From: Pseudomonadota bacterium
GTDB lineage: Bacteria; Pseudomonadota; Gammaproteobacteria; Pseudomonadales; Azotimanducaceae
Reading direction: 5' to 3'
Length of the DNA stretch: 9,781 nt
Assembly (NCBI GenBank): GCA_027622495.1
Contig: JAQBYL010000137.1
Span: forward strand, 1-9,781
Every line of letters starts with the position of its first letter. The stretch's first letter is position 1. Under the pieces are notes generated by a model. That model was given only the letters and a program-made list of their open reading frames with translations, did not search any database and had not been told where the DNA came from. Positions 1 through 5,543 of this stretch are shown here, in pieces. The position numbers and the translations under genes are program-made.

Positions 1-180
1 TTCAGCTTCATGGGGTCGGGTCCCCTGGGCGCGCTGCTCAGCGGCCTGCTGGTCAGGCAGTTCGGACCGCAGCTTGCGCTGATGATCTCGGCGTTGATCA
101 TGGCCACCGTGGTCGGTGGAGTTGGGGTATTCTCCAGTCTGTGGGGGAGCAGGGCCAGAACACCGGTGGGTCAAGTCTGA
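1..180 (+). CDS. MFS-type transporter, C-terminal end (partial)
   Basis: Frame 1 is open from the first base to a TGA at 178-180, giving the last 59 residues of a membrane protein. It shows a Gly/Leu-rich segment (GSGPLGALLSGLLV), a short basic loop (RQFGP), a second hydrophobic helix (LALMISALIMATVVGGVGVF) and a basic cytoplasmic tail (SLWGSRARTPVGQV). This helix-loop-helix-tail pattern matches the last two transmembrane helices of a major facilitator superfamily transporter, and the GxLGALLxGLL type of helix is typical of MFS members of the EntS/MFS_3 kind. The assignment is an inference from a short tail; the substrate and direction of transport cannot be told. Its stop codon lies inside the 14-bp tandem repeat leading to hyuA, so it is probably the upstream cistron of the hyuA-hyuB unit and may move that pathway's substrate or product. 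Confidence 0.6.
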   Translation, partial: FSFMGSGPLGALLSGLLVRQFGPQLALMISALIMATVVGGVGVFSSLWGSRARTPVGQV

Positions 181-238
181 TGGTGGCAGTCTGATGGTGG
201 CAGTCTGATGGCAGCATTCTGATGGCAGCATTCTGATG
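176..238 (+). repeat. 14-bp tandem repeat, four full units plus a partial fifth
   Basis: Units are at 176-189 and 190-203 (both TCTGATGGTGGCAG), and at 204-217 and 218-231 (both TCTGATGGCAGCAT). A partial fifth copy, TCTGATGGT, starts at 232 and merges into hyuA. The two unit types differ in their last half, so the array looks like two duplications of an already duplicated unit. The array begins over the MFS stop codon and ends over the hyuA start codon, filling the whole junction. Replication slippage is the simplest origin. Confidence 0.95.
178..238 (+). promoter_or_regulatory. Chain of four mini-ORFs with TGATG overlaps linking MFS stop to hyuA start
   Basis: The MFS stop TGA (178-180) overlaps an ATG at 180. 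This opens the five-codon ORF MVAV* (180-194), whose stop overlaps the ATG at 194 (MVAV*, 194-208). That overlaps the ATG at 208 (MAAF*, 208-222), then the ATG at 222 (MAAF*, 222-236), and its TGA overlaps the hyuA ATG at 236. Every junction is TGATG. One-base stop/start overlaps of this kind are a known arrangement for translation reinitiation by terminating ribosomes. No strong Shine-Dalgarno lies before 236, only weak GGTGG/GGCAG purine stretches, so coupling from the MFS gene is a plausible main route to HyuA synthesis. The geometry is directly visible; the functional role is inference. Confidence 0.6.
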
Positions 239-2314
239 GTAGAGAGTGCGAGCGGTAGTCGTCTCGCTGTGGACATAGGCGGCACCTTCACCGATGTGGT
301 GCTGGATGTGAACGGCGTGCAGACCACTGCAAAAGTCCTCACCACCTACGACGATCCGGCCAACGGTGTGATGCAGGCGATCAGCCAGGTGTTAGCCGTT
401 GCTTCATGCCCAGCTGAATCGATTCGCCTGATCCTGCACGGCACCACACTTGCGACCAACGCGCTGATTGAACGGCGCGGTGCACGAACTGCCTTGCTCA
501 CCACGCAAGGCCATCGTGACGCGCTCGAGATGGCATCAGAAAACCGCTTCGAACAATACGATGTCAATATCGACCGGCCGGTCCCACTGGTGCCGCGCAA
601 GTGGCGGTTGCCCATTGCCGAGCGCCTGAACAGTCGGGGTGAGGTCCTGCTGGCGCTTGATGAAGCAAGTGTTGGTCGGGCGATCAGGCAACTTGAAGAT
701 CACAACATCGAGAGCGTTGCTGTCGGTCTGCTGCACGCTTACATCAATCCTGCGCACGAAGAAGCCATAGCCCAGAGGTTAGCCGCAGACCTGCCTGGCC
801 TTTCTGTCACGCTGGCGAGTGACGTTTGCCCGGAGATACGCGAATTTGAGCGGTTGTCCACGGCCTGCGCAAATGCTTACGTAAAACCGCTGATGGCCGG
901 CTATTTAACCAGTCTGCAAACCCAACTCGGGCGCGCGGGCTTAAGAGCATCGGTGTTGATGATGACCTCTGGTGGTGGTCTCACATCTCTCACGACCGCC
1001 ATGCGGTTTCCGATTCGGCTGGTCGAGTCCGGTCCGGCTGGAGGGGCGATTCTGGCCGCTCACCTCGCGCGTGAACTCAACCTGGCTTCGGTGTTGTCCT
1101 TCGACATGGGTGGTACCACCGCAAAGATCTGCATGATTGATGATGCTCAACCGCTTCTGTCGAGGTCGTTCGAAGTCGATCGGGTTTATCGTTTTAAGAA
1201 GGGCAGTGGCCTGCCGTTACGGATACCGGTCATCGAGATGGTTGAAATCGGCGCTGGCGGCGGATCGATTGCCGCAGTGGATCGTCTGTCCCGGATTACG
1301 GTGGGACCGCAGAGCGCCGGATCTGAACCGGGGCCTGCAGCCTATGGTCGAGGGGGGACGCGTCCGGCAGTGACGGATGCCGATGTGGTCCTTGGGCGGG
1401 TGTTGCCAGAAAACTTTGCTGGCGGATCCATGCAACTCGATGGCGCGGCGGCGCATCGGGCGGTGGATGCGCATGTGGGGGGTGTGCTCGGGCAAACCAC
1501 ACTCAGTGCAGCAGTCGGCATAACTGAAGTGGTCGATGAAAACATGACCGCCGCGGCACGTGCGCATGCCGTCGAATGGGGCAAGGATGTGGCCGGGCGA
1601 GACATGATTGCCTATGGTGGTGCCGGTCCCCTGCATGCATGCGGTCTTGCGGCCAAACTCAAGATAAAGCGCATTCTGATTCCTACTGGTGCCGGGGTCG
1701 GGTCTGCCATCGGCTTTCTGCTCGCGCCGGTGCGCTATGAAGTGGTGCGCAGCCGGTACCAGCGGTTAGACAGCCTGGATCTGCAGGCGGTTGAAGTCTG
1801 GTTTGAGGAGATGCGATCAGAGGCGCGCGCAATTGTGCGCGAAGCAGCTCCCGACAGTGATCTCGTGGAAGACCGACGCGCCTACATGCGTTATGTGGGG
1901 CAGGGATATGAGATTGCGGTGGAGGTAGCCAGCAATCTCAGCGCACAGGCGTTGCAGCAGGCGTTCGAAGATCTTTATGCACTGCTGTATGGCCGCGTGA
2001 TCCCCGAGGTACCAATCGAGATCCTCAGTTGGACGCTGAGTCTTGCCTCGGTGAGCGAATCACCTGACCAACCGCACAGCAGCGTTGTCGAGCGCAGGCT
2101 TGATGCGATCCGCTGGGTGCCCGTCTACGATACTTCACAGCAGAATGTAGTTCAGGCAGGCTGGTTCGAGCGCGACGGGTTAAAGCCGGGTGATCGTCTG
2201 GCTGGTCCGGCGCTGGTGGTAGAAAGTCAGACCACGACTGTGGTTGATTCCGCGTTTGATCTGCGCGTTCTCAACAATGGTCAGATGCTGCTTGAACGAA
2301 AGGCGCAAACATGA
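236..2314 (+). CDS. hyuA: Hydantoinase/oxoprolinase family protein, subunit A (acetone carboxylase beta-like)
   Basis: The product of 692 residues has the usual length and layout of N-methylhydantoinase A (HyuA) proteins. An N-terminal Hydant_A_N domain carries the phosphate-binding motif DIGGTFTD (13-20) and HGTTLATNALIER (68-80). The central hydantoinase A domain has a second ASKHA-type phosphate motif, DMGGTTAK (290-297), and YGGAGPLHA (460-468), followed by the usual C-terminal beta-rich domain. Family members use ATP to activate a carbonyl or amide group in cytosolic complexes with HyuB: hydantoin or 5-oxoproline ring opening, or ketone carboxylation in acetone and acetophenone carboxylases. 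The ATG at 236 leaves only nine residues before the conserved core and is the last step of the TGATG ladder. The stop overlaps hyuB (ATGA), so the two are translated together. No acetone carboxylase gamma subunit is present nearby, which argues against a standard acetone carboxylase. Substrate unknown. Confidence 0.92.
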   Translation: MVESASGSRLAVDIGGTFTDVVLDVNGVQTTAKVLTTYDDPANGVMQAISQVLAVASCPAESIRLILHGTTLATNALIERRGARTALLTTQGHRDALEMASENRFEQYDVNIDRPVPLVPRKWRLPIAERLNSRGEVLLALDEASVGRAIRQLEDHNIESVAVGLLHAYINPAHEEAIAQRLAADLPGLSVTLASDVCPEIREFERLSTACANAYVKPLMAGYLTSLQTQLGRAGLRASVLMMTSGGGLTSLTTAMRFPIRLVESGPAGGAILAAHLARELNLASVLSFDMGGTTAKICMIDDAQPLLSRSFEVDRVYRFKKGSGLPLRIPVIEMVEIGAGGGSIAAVDRLSRITVGPQSAGSEPGPAAYGRGGTRPAVTDADVVLGRVLPENFAGGSMQLDGAAAHRAVDAHVGGVLGQTTLSAAVGITEVVDENMTAAARAHAVEWGKDVAGRDMIAYGGAGPLHACGLAAKLKIKRILIPTGAGVGSAIGFLLAPVRYEVVRSRYQRLDSLDLQAVEVWFEEMRSEARAIVREAAPDSDLVEDRRAYMRYVGQGYEIAVEVASNLSAQALQQAFEDLYALLYGRVIPEVPIEILSWTLSLASVSESPDQPHSSVVERRLDAIRWVPVYDTSQQNVVQAGWFERDGLKPGDRLAGPALVVESQTTTVVDSAFDLRVLNNGQMLLERKAQT

Positions 2315-3972
2315 GTGTGAAACTTGATGCCCTGAAGATTCAACTGGTCTGGAATCGCATGCTGGCGCTGGTGGAAGAACAGGCGCAGACCTTGATGCGC
2401 ACCGCCTTTTCCACCGTCGTCCGTGAGGCTGGAGATCTGAGTGCTGGTGTATTCAACACCCGTGGCGAGATGCTCGCTCAGGCAGTGACCGGCACACCGG
2501 GCCACGTCAATGCGATGGCGGCATCAGTGGGCAAATTCCTGCGCAAGTATCCACTCTCCGGTCTGCAGGCCGGGGACGTCCTGCTGACCAATGACCCCTG
2601 GGATGGTACCGGCCATCTGAATGACTTCACCGTGGTCACACCGGCATTTCTCGCCGGTCGGTGCGTTGCCTTGTTTGCCAGCACCAGCCACATCGCCGAT
2701 GTCGGTGGGCGCGGTTTTGGACCCGATGCGCGTGAAGTGTTTGAAGAAGGGCTCAACATACCGATCAGTTTTCTGTTCCGGGCCGGTGTCAGAAGCGAAA
2801 CACTGATGGAGATCATCAAAGCCAATGTTCGCGATCCGAAAGTGGCTGAAGGGGACCTGTACTCTCTGACTGCCTGCAACGACTCGGGCATCCGGCAGCT
2901 GCTTGCGATGATGCAGGACTTCGGGCTCGAAGATCTGGATCAAGCAGGCGACTCGATCCTGACCACATCGCGTGAGGCCATGCTTAAGGAGATTGGTGGG
3001 TTACCGAGTGGACCGTTCAGTTACGCGATGCGCATCGATGGCTATGATGAACCGGTGGATATCAAGGCGCGGATGTGGGTAGACAAGGGAATTCTGTACG
3101 TTGATTTTGCCGGCTCATCGGCGGCCTCCGGGTTCGGGGTCAACGTTCCGCTCGCCTATACCGAGGCCTACGCATCGTTCGGGGTACGCTGCATTGTCGG
3201 CAACGATATCCCGAACAACGCAGGGTCACTGAGCACGGTGAAGGTGACGGCACCGGCCGGGTGCATCCTCAACGCGATACCACCCAGTGCGGTATCCGCG
3301 CGCCACGCGATCGGTCAGATGCTTCCGGATGTGGTGCTTGGCTGTATCGAACAGGCGCTGCCTGGTGCTGCACCTGCTGAAGGTGCATCGTGCATCTGGA
3401 ACCCGGTGTTCCTGAGTGCGCAGGATGCTGCCAACCCAGGTGCTGCGTTCGTCATCAACCCGATATTTAACGGCGGCACCGGTGCGCGCCCGGGGAAGGA
3501 TGGGCTGTCCACCACGGCATTTCCCTCAGGCGTTCGAACCACACCGACAGAAATCAACGAAGTCACCTCGCCGCTGGTGATCTGGCGCAAGGAGTATCTG
3601 CCTGACAGCGGTGGGTCAGGTCAATATCGCGGCGGTCTTGGCCAGGTGATTGAGATTCGCCACGCCGACGGAGCGGCTTTTTATGCCTCCAAGATGTTCG
3701 ATCGCATCCTTCATCCGCCACGCGGGCGGGATGGCGGCGAAGCGGGTGCGCCAGGCAGAGTTTATGTTCGCGTGAATGGTCAGGAAACAGACCTCTTGGG
3801 CAAGGGTAAAGAGCTGGTCCCCGCCGGAGCGACGCTGGTTCTTGAAACCCCTGGTGGTGGTGGGATTGGCGCGGCATCCGACAGAGCGGAATCTGCCCTG
3901 GCAAGCGATGCTGAGAATGGTCTTACGACCCGCCGAGAGTCTCATCGCGCAGATGCCTTGGAACGCGGGTGA
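2311..3972 (+). CDS. hyuB: Hydantoinase/oxoprolinase family protein, subunit B (acetone carboxylase alpha-like)
   Basis: The 553-residue product is a full-length hydantoinase B protein, partner of HyuA. Visible family signatures are the N-terminal segment with SAGVFNTRGEMLAQ, GDVLLTNDPWDGTGHLND (88-105), TSHIADVGGRG (125-135), and the glycine-rich end TPGGGGIG (513-520) followed by a charged tail of about 33 residues of ordinary length for the family. In characterised members this subunit carries the acidic and histidine-rich site that handles the substrate, while HyuA handles ATP; which exact residues act here is not established. The start overlaps the hyuA stop (ATGA at 2311-2314), so equimolar coupled translation is expected. 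The next gene, a VOC protein, follows after 45 nt. Exact substrate (hydantoin, oxoproline, lactam or ketone) cannot be decided. Confidence 0.92.
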   Translation: MSVKLDALKIQLVWNRMLALVEEQAQTLMRTAFSTVVREAGDLSAGVFNTRGEMLAQAVTGTPGHVNAMAASVGKFLRKYPLSGLQAGDVLLTNDPWDGTGHLNDFTVVTPAFLAGRCVALFASTSHIADVGGRGFGPDAREVFEEGLNIPISFLFRAGVRSETLMEIIKANVRDPKVAEGDLYSLTACNDSGIRQLLAMMQDFGLEDLDQAGDSILTTSREAMLKEIGGLPSGPFSYAMRIDGYDEPVDIKARMWVDKGILYVDFAGSSAASGFGVNVPLAYTEAYASFGVRCIVGNDIPNNAGSLSTVKVTAPAGCILNAIPPSAVSARHAIGQMLPDVVLGCIEQALPGAAPAEGASCIWNPVFLSAQDAANPGAAFVINPIFNGGTGARPGKDGLSTTAFPSGVRTTPTEINEVTSPLVIWRKEYLPDSGGSGQYRGGLGQVIEIRHADGAAFYASKMFDRILHPPRGRDGGEAGAPGRVYVRVNGQETDLLGKGKELVPAGATLVLETPGGGGIGAASDRAESALASDAENGLTTRRESHRADALERG

Positions 3973-4005
3973 GAAGATCCATATTATCTGCTGTGTAAAA
4001 ACGCG

Positions 4006-4011
4006 AGGAGG
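4006..4011 (+). promoter_or_regulatory. Shine-Dalgarno of the VOC gene, decides its start
   Basis: A perfect AGGAGG lies six bases before the ATG at 4018. The in-frame TTG at 4015 would be only three bases away, so ATG 4018 is the preferred start. Confidence 0.8.
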
Positions 4012-4017
4012 CGGTTG

Positions 4018-4389
4018 ATGCGACTCACGAGAATACATCAGGTGGCGGCTCATCTGGAGGATGTGGATAAAACCGTCGCGTTCTACAAAGACACACTGGG
4101 TGCGCGTTTTATCAGCACCTTTGATCCGCCGGGTCTGGTGTTCTTTGACTTCAACGGAACGCGAATAATGCTCGAGCGCAACGTCGCGAAAGCGACCATC
4201 TATTTCCGGGTGGACGACATAGAACGGGCACATGCCGAGTTGAGCGAAGCGGGTGTGGTGTTCACCGACGAACCACATCTGATCCACACGGATGTTGAAG
4301 GTGTCTTCGACAATCCCGGGACCAGTGAATGGATGAGCTTTTTCAGTGATCCCTCCGGAAATACGCTGGCGATCGCCAGCCGACGCTGA
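4018..4389 (+). CDS. VOC (glyoxalase-fold) family protein
   Basis: A 123-residue single-domain vicinal-oxygen-chelate protein. The N-terminal module IHQVAAHLEDVDKTVAFY (6-23) followed by DTLGA is the classical first beta-alpha unit; VDDIERAHAEL (65-75) opens the second module; and FFSDPSGNTLAI (108-119) is the closing strand signature. Proteins of this size resemble methylmalonyl-CoA epimerase-like and glyoxalase/dioxygenase-like VOC members and act as dimers in the cytosol. By hand alignment, His7 and Glu53 occupy usual metal-ligand positions, but the other two places hold Thr60 and Ala118 instead of His and Glu, so metal-dependent catalysis of the standard kind is uncertain. It follows hyuB by 45 nt in the same direction and is probably the last gene of that operon. 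Lyase, epimerase, dioxygenase or binding protein all remain possible. Confidence 0.82.
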   Translation: MRLTRIHQVAAHLEDVDKTVAFYKDTLGARFISTFDPPGLVFFDFNGTRIMLERNVAKATIYFRVDDIERAHAELSEAGVVFTDEPHLIHTDVEGVFDNPGTSEWMSFFSDPSGNTLAIASRR

Positions 4390-4425
4390 GAGGTTGATGC
4401 AAAAGCATGGACCGCAGCGGCCTGT

Positions 4426-4449
4426 AAATCGTGCATGCGTATGATTTTT
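4426..4449 (+). terminator. Possible weak terminator after the VOC gene
   Basis: AAATCGTGC (4426-4434) can pair with GTATGATTT (4439-4447), including G-T pairs, around an ATGC loop. The right arm ends in a short T run. The stem is AT- and wobble-rich, so this is a tentative call. Confidence 0.3.
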
Positions 4450-4461
4450 AGAACCTGCGGC

Positions 4462-4489
4462 TTGTTTTTCGCCGTCTTTTCGGCACAAT
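4462..4489 (+). promoter_or_regulatory. Candidate sigma70-type promoter of the tRNA-Gly gene
   Basis: TTGTTT (4462-4467) and CACAAT (4484-4489) are spaced by 16 bp, matching the -35 and -10 elements at 4 of 6 positions each. Transcription would start near 4496, just before the mature tRNA at 4502. A GC-rich stretch, GACGCCC, follows the -10; such discriminators are typical of stable-RNA promoters under growth-rate or stringent control. Called from consensus likeness only. Confidence 0.5.
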
Positions 4490-4501
4490 GACGCCCTTCA
4501 A

Positions 4502-4577
4502 GCGGGTGTAGCTCAGTTGGTAGAGCGCGACCTTGCCAAGGTCGAGGTCACGAGTTCGAACCTCGTTACCCGCTCCA
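4502..4577 (+). tRNA. glyT-like tRNA-Gly(GCC): tRNA-Gly (anticodon GCC)
   Basis: A complete 76-nt cloverleaf can be folded by hand. The acceptor stem is GCGGGTG (4502-4508) with TACCCGC (4567-4573), having one G-T pair. The D arm lies within GCTCAGTTGGTAGAGC (4511-4526). The anticodon stem is CGACC/GGTCG around the loop TTGCCAA with anticodon GCC at 4535-4537, and the T arm is ACGAG/CTCGT with the loop TTCGAAC. The discriminator is T4574 and CCA is encoded at 4575-4577. It reads GGC and GGT codons. It stands alone between a catabolic operon and the csrA unit. Confidence 0.97.
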
Positions 4578-4582
4578 GATCG

Positions 4583-4609
4583 AAAAGCCCAGCACATGCT
4601 GGGCTTTTT
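4583..4609 (+). terminator. Rho-independent terminator of tRNA-Gly, probably bidirectional
   Basis: GCCCAGC (4587-4593) pairs with GCTGGGC (4598-4604) around ACAT. AAAA precedes the stem and TTTTT follows it, so the A-T pairs can lengthen it and each strand has a T tract after the hairpin. It begins six bases after the CCA end. Because it is symmetrical, it could also stop minus-strand transcripts arriving from the csrA/winged-helix unit. Confidence 0.88.
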
Positions 4610-4636
4610 GGTTTTGAACACATTGATCCGTTTACG

Positions 4637-4742
4637 AATTTACAAATGAAAGGTGAGGACTCTCGTCTGAGCGTGACGCAGGGCAAACAGCCCGGATGGG
4701 TTAGGCAGGCTGTTGATACATCTCGTATCCGTTTTGTAAATT
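4637..4742. repeat. 10-bp perfect inverted repeat in the gap between the tRNA terminator and the minus-strand gene
   Basis: AATTTACAAA at 4637-4646 is the exact reverse complement of TTTGTAAATT at 4733-4742; 86 bp lie between. An 8-bp direct repeat, ATCCGTTT, occurs just outside the left arm (4626-4633) and overlapping the right arm (4727-4734). Inside, AACAGCC (4686-4692) can pair with GGCTGTT (4708-4714). There is no convincing coding potential in the 135-nt gap. It could be a small element remnant, a structured 3' UTR of the minus-strand unit, or chance. Confidence 0.55.
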
Positions 4743-4744
4743 GA

Positions 4745-5092
4745 TTACTTGTTGGTGCCGAGGATATCAGCCAGGTTTTCGATGTGTTCCTGACCGCGAT
4801 GCGGATCGATCAGTATGACGTCGCGGATCCGCTCGTCCTGCGCGTTGACCTCGAGTCTGATGCTGTTGCCCAGGCGCTTTTGCATCCAACGGCTGATATT
4901 CTGCTTTCGTGTTCCGGTCAACTTGGCGACCTCTGCCACGGATACTCGATCCTGTTTGCACAATAAGGCCATCCCTGTGGTGATCACCAGCAGTTCGCCA
5001 AGGGTCATTCGTGCGCCGTGCCGGGCGATCAGGCGAAGCAGGACGGCTTCGAGCTTCTTAAGCGTTGCATAACGTACGTTCGGGGAATGCAT
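4745..5092 (-). CDS. Small winged-helix DNA-binding protein (MarR-like), next to csrA
   Basis: A 115-residue soluble protein from the ATG at 5092; an upstream in-frame ATG at 5122 would give 125 residues. The inner start is preferred because GGGAG lies a suitable distance before it, while 5122 has no clear ribosome site. Residues 10-44 are predicted helical. Residues 48-74 form a helix-turn-helix (VSVAEVAKLTG, then the recognition helix RKQNISRWMQKRL), and 77-96 look like the beta-wing of a winged helix with charged DERIRD at its tip. This resembles MarR-type regulators but is shorter than the usual 140-150 residues. No ligand pocket or cofactor motif can be recognised. It lies 84 nt downstream of csrA on the same strand and is probably co-transcribed. 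Targets unknown. Confidence 0.72.
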   Translation of the reverse strand: MHSPNVRYATLKKLEAVLLRLIARHGARMTLGELLVITTGMALLCKQDRVSVAEVAKLTGTRKQNISRWMQKRLGNSIRLEVNAQDERIRDVILIDPHRGQEHIENLADILGTNK

Positions 5093-5176
5093 GGGTGGCT
5101 CCCTGCCCTGCAACAAAACCATATACCAGGGGCCGACCGTGTTCCAGTCTCGATAGTGCGGTGTGTGAAGTTCAGC

Positions 5177-5380
5177 TCAAGCCAGGTTTGATCTAGTCCG
5201 ACGGATCTCGAGAACCTGTTCGTCGTTGATGCGTCGATAGATTTCTTCGCGATGCACCTGCACATTGCGTGGTGCATCCATACCCAGGCGTACCTGATTG
5301 CCGTGGATCCCCAGCAGCGTCATGGTGACATCGTCACCAATCATCAATTTTTCACCGATTCTTCGGGTCAAAATGAGCAC
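5177..5380 (-). CDS. csrA: Carbon storage regulator CsrA
   Basis: The 67-residue product matches CsrA/RsmA along nearly its whole length: MLILTRRIGEKLMIGDDV at the N terminus, GNQVRLGMDAP (27-37), and VHREEIYRRI (42-51). The RNA-contacting residues Leu4, Arg6, Arg7 and Arg44 are present. CsrA is a homodimeric RNA-binding protein that binds GGA motifs in mRNA leaders and controls translation of carbon storage, motility, biofilm and secondary metabolism genes. The start is GTG (5380-5378), six bases after a GGAG; an out-of-frame ATG lies just before it. The last residues (from about 55) form the usual variable tail. It heads a minus-strand unit with the winged-helix gene and is divergent from the CoA-transferase gene. 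Confidence 0.97.
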   Translation of the reverse strand: MLILTRRIGEKLMIGDDVTMTLLGIHGNQVRLGMDAPRNVQVHREEIYRRINDEQVLEIRRTRSNLA

Positions 5381-5533
5381 TCATCTCTCCTTGATTGGCT
5401 GCAGCAGGGTTTTCTGCCCTTGAGGTCCATGCGGTCGCTAGGCGCGACGTCGTGTATATGTCAGCATTGTGTCGCACATGAATCAATCATAGTCCTCAAG
5501 TGAGACCAACGTGCGTGAAGGAATGAACAGGTT
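5381..5533. promoter_or_regulatory. Divergent intergenic region between csrA and the CoA-transferase gene
   Basis: The 153-nt gap must hold control signals for two divergent units. Visible elements are a short palindrome TGTG-TCG-CACA (5468-5478), ATGA-ATCAA-TCAT (5478-5490), and a 7-bp inverted pair CTTGAGG (5419-5425) / CCTCAAG (5494-5500). I could not find a -35/-10 pair on either strand that I would defend. The palindromes could be operators for a CRP-, GntR- or TetR-type regulator, but none matches a consensus fully. Confidence 0.35.
5387..5393 (-). promoter_or_regulatory. csrA Shine-Dalgarno within a CsrA-site-like CAAGGAG
   Basis: Read on the minus strand, CAAGGAG runs from 5393 to 5387 and is followed by AGATGA and the GTG start. 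The motif resembles the core of CsrA-binding sites (ACARGGAUG-like, with GGA essential). A site overlapping the ribosome-binding sequence is how CsrA represses targets and, in known cases, itself, so autorepression is plausible here. Only one GGA can be pointed to with confidence near the start. Confidence 0.55.
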
Positions 5534-5543
5534 TTGCCGGTGA
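5523..5543 (+). other. Possible leader mini-ORF (MNRFCR) overlapping the CoA-transferase start
   Basis: ATG at 5523 opens a six-codon frame ending in TGA at 5541-5543, overlapping the GTG at 5540 as GTGA. AAGGA (5518-5522) abuts the ATG directly, too close for good initiation. Reading of the leader could feed reinitiation at GTG 5540, which has no strong Shine-Dalgarno of its own. This may be chance. Confidence 0.25.

Noticed and set aside
3871..3972. The charged C-terminal tail of HyuB as an unusual extension
   Set aside because: Hydantoinase B proteins commonly continue for about 30 residues after the GGGG motif, so the length and charge are ordinary.
236..3972. HyuA/HyuB as acetone carboxylase
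   Set aside because: The gamma subunit gene that normally follows is missing, a VOC gene taking its place, so the name would be too specific.
3616..4488. A 290-codon open frame on the minus strand opposite the end of hyuB and the VOC gene
   Set aside because: It lies antisense to two genes with clear family motifs, and its translation is rich in Cys, His and Arg with no recognisable domain; it is a by-product of codon bias on the other strand.
4502..4577. tRNA-Gly as an integrative element attachment site
   Set aside because: No integrase gene and no second copy of the tRNA 3' end was found in the window.
4517..4744. A 75-codon plus-strand open frame starting inside the tRNA
   Set aside because: It runs through the tRNA body and its terminator hairpin and then through repeats; the protein has no recognisable motif and there is no ribosome site.
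5090..5122. The upstream ATG at 5122 as start of the winged-helix gene
   Set aside because: It has no convincing Shine-Dalgarno, whereas GGGAG precedes the ATG at 5092 at a good distance; the longer form is possible but less likely.
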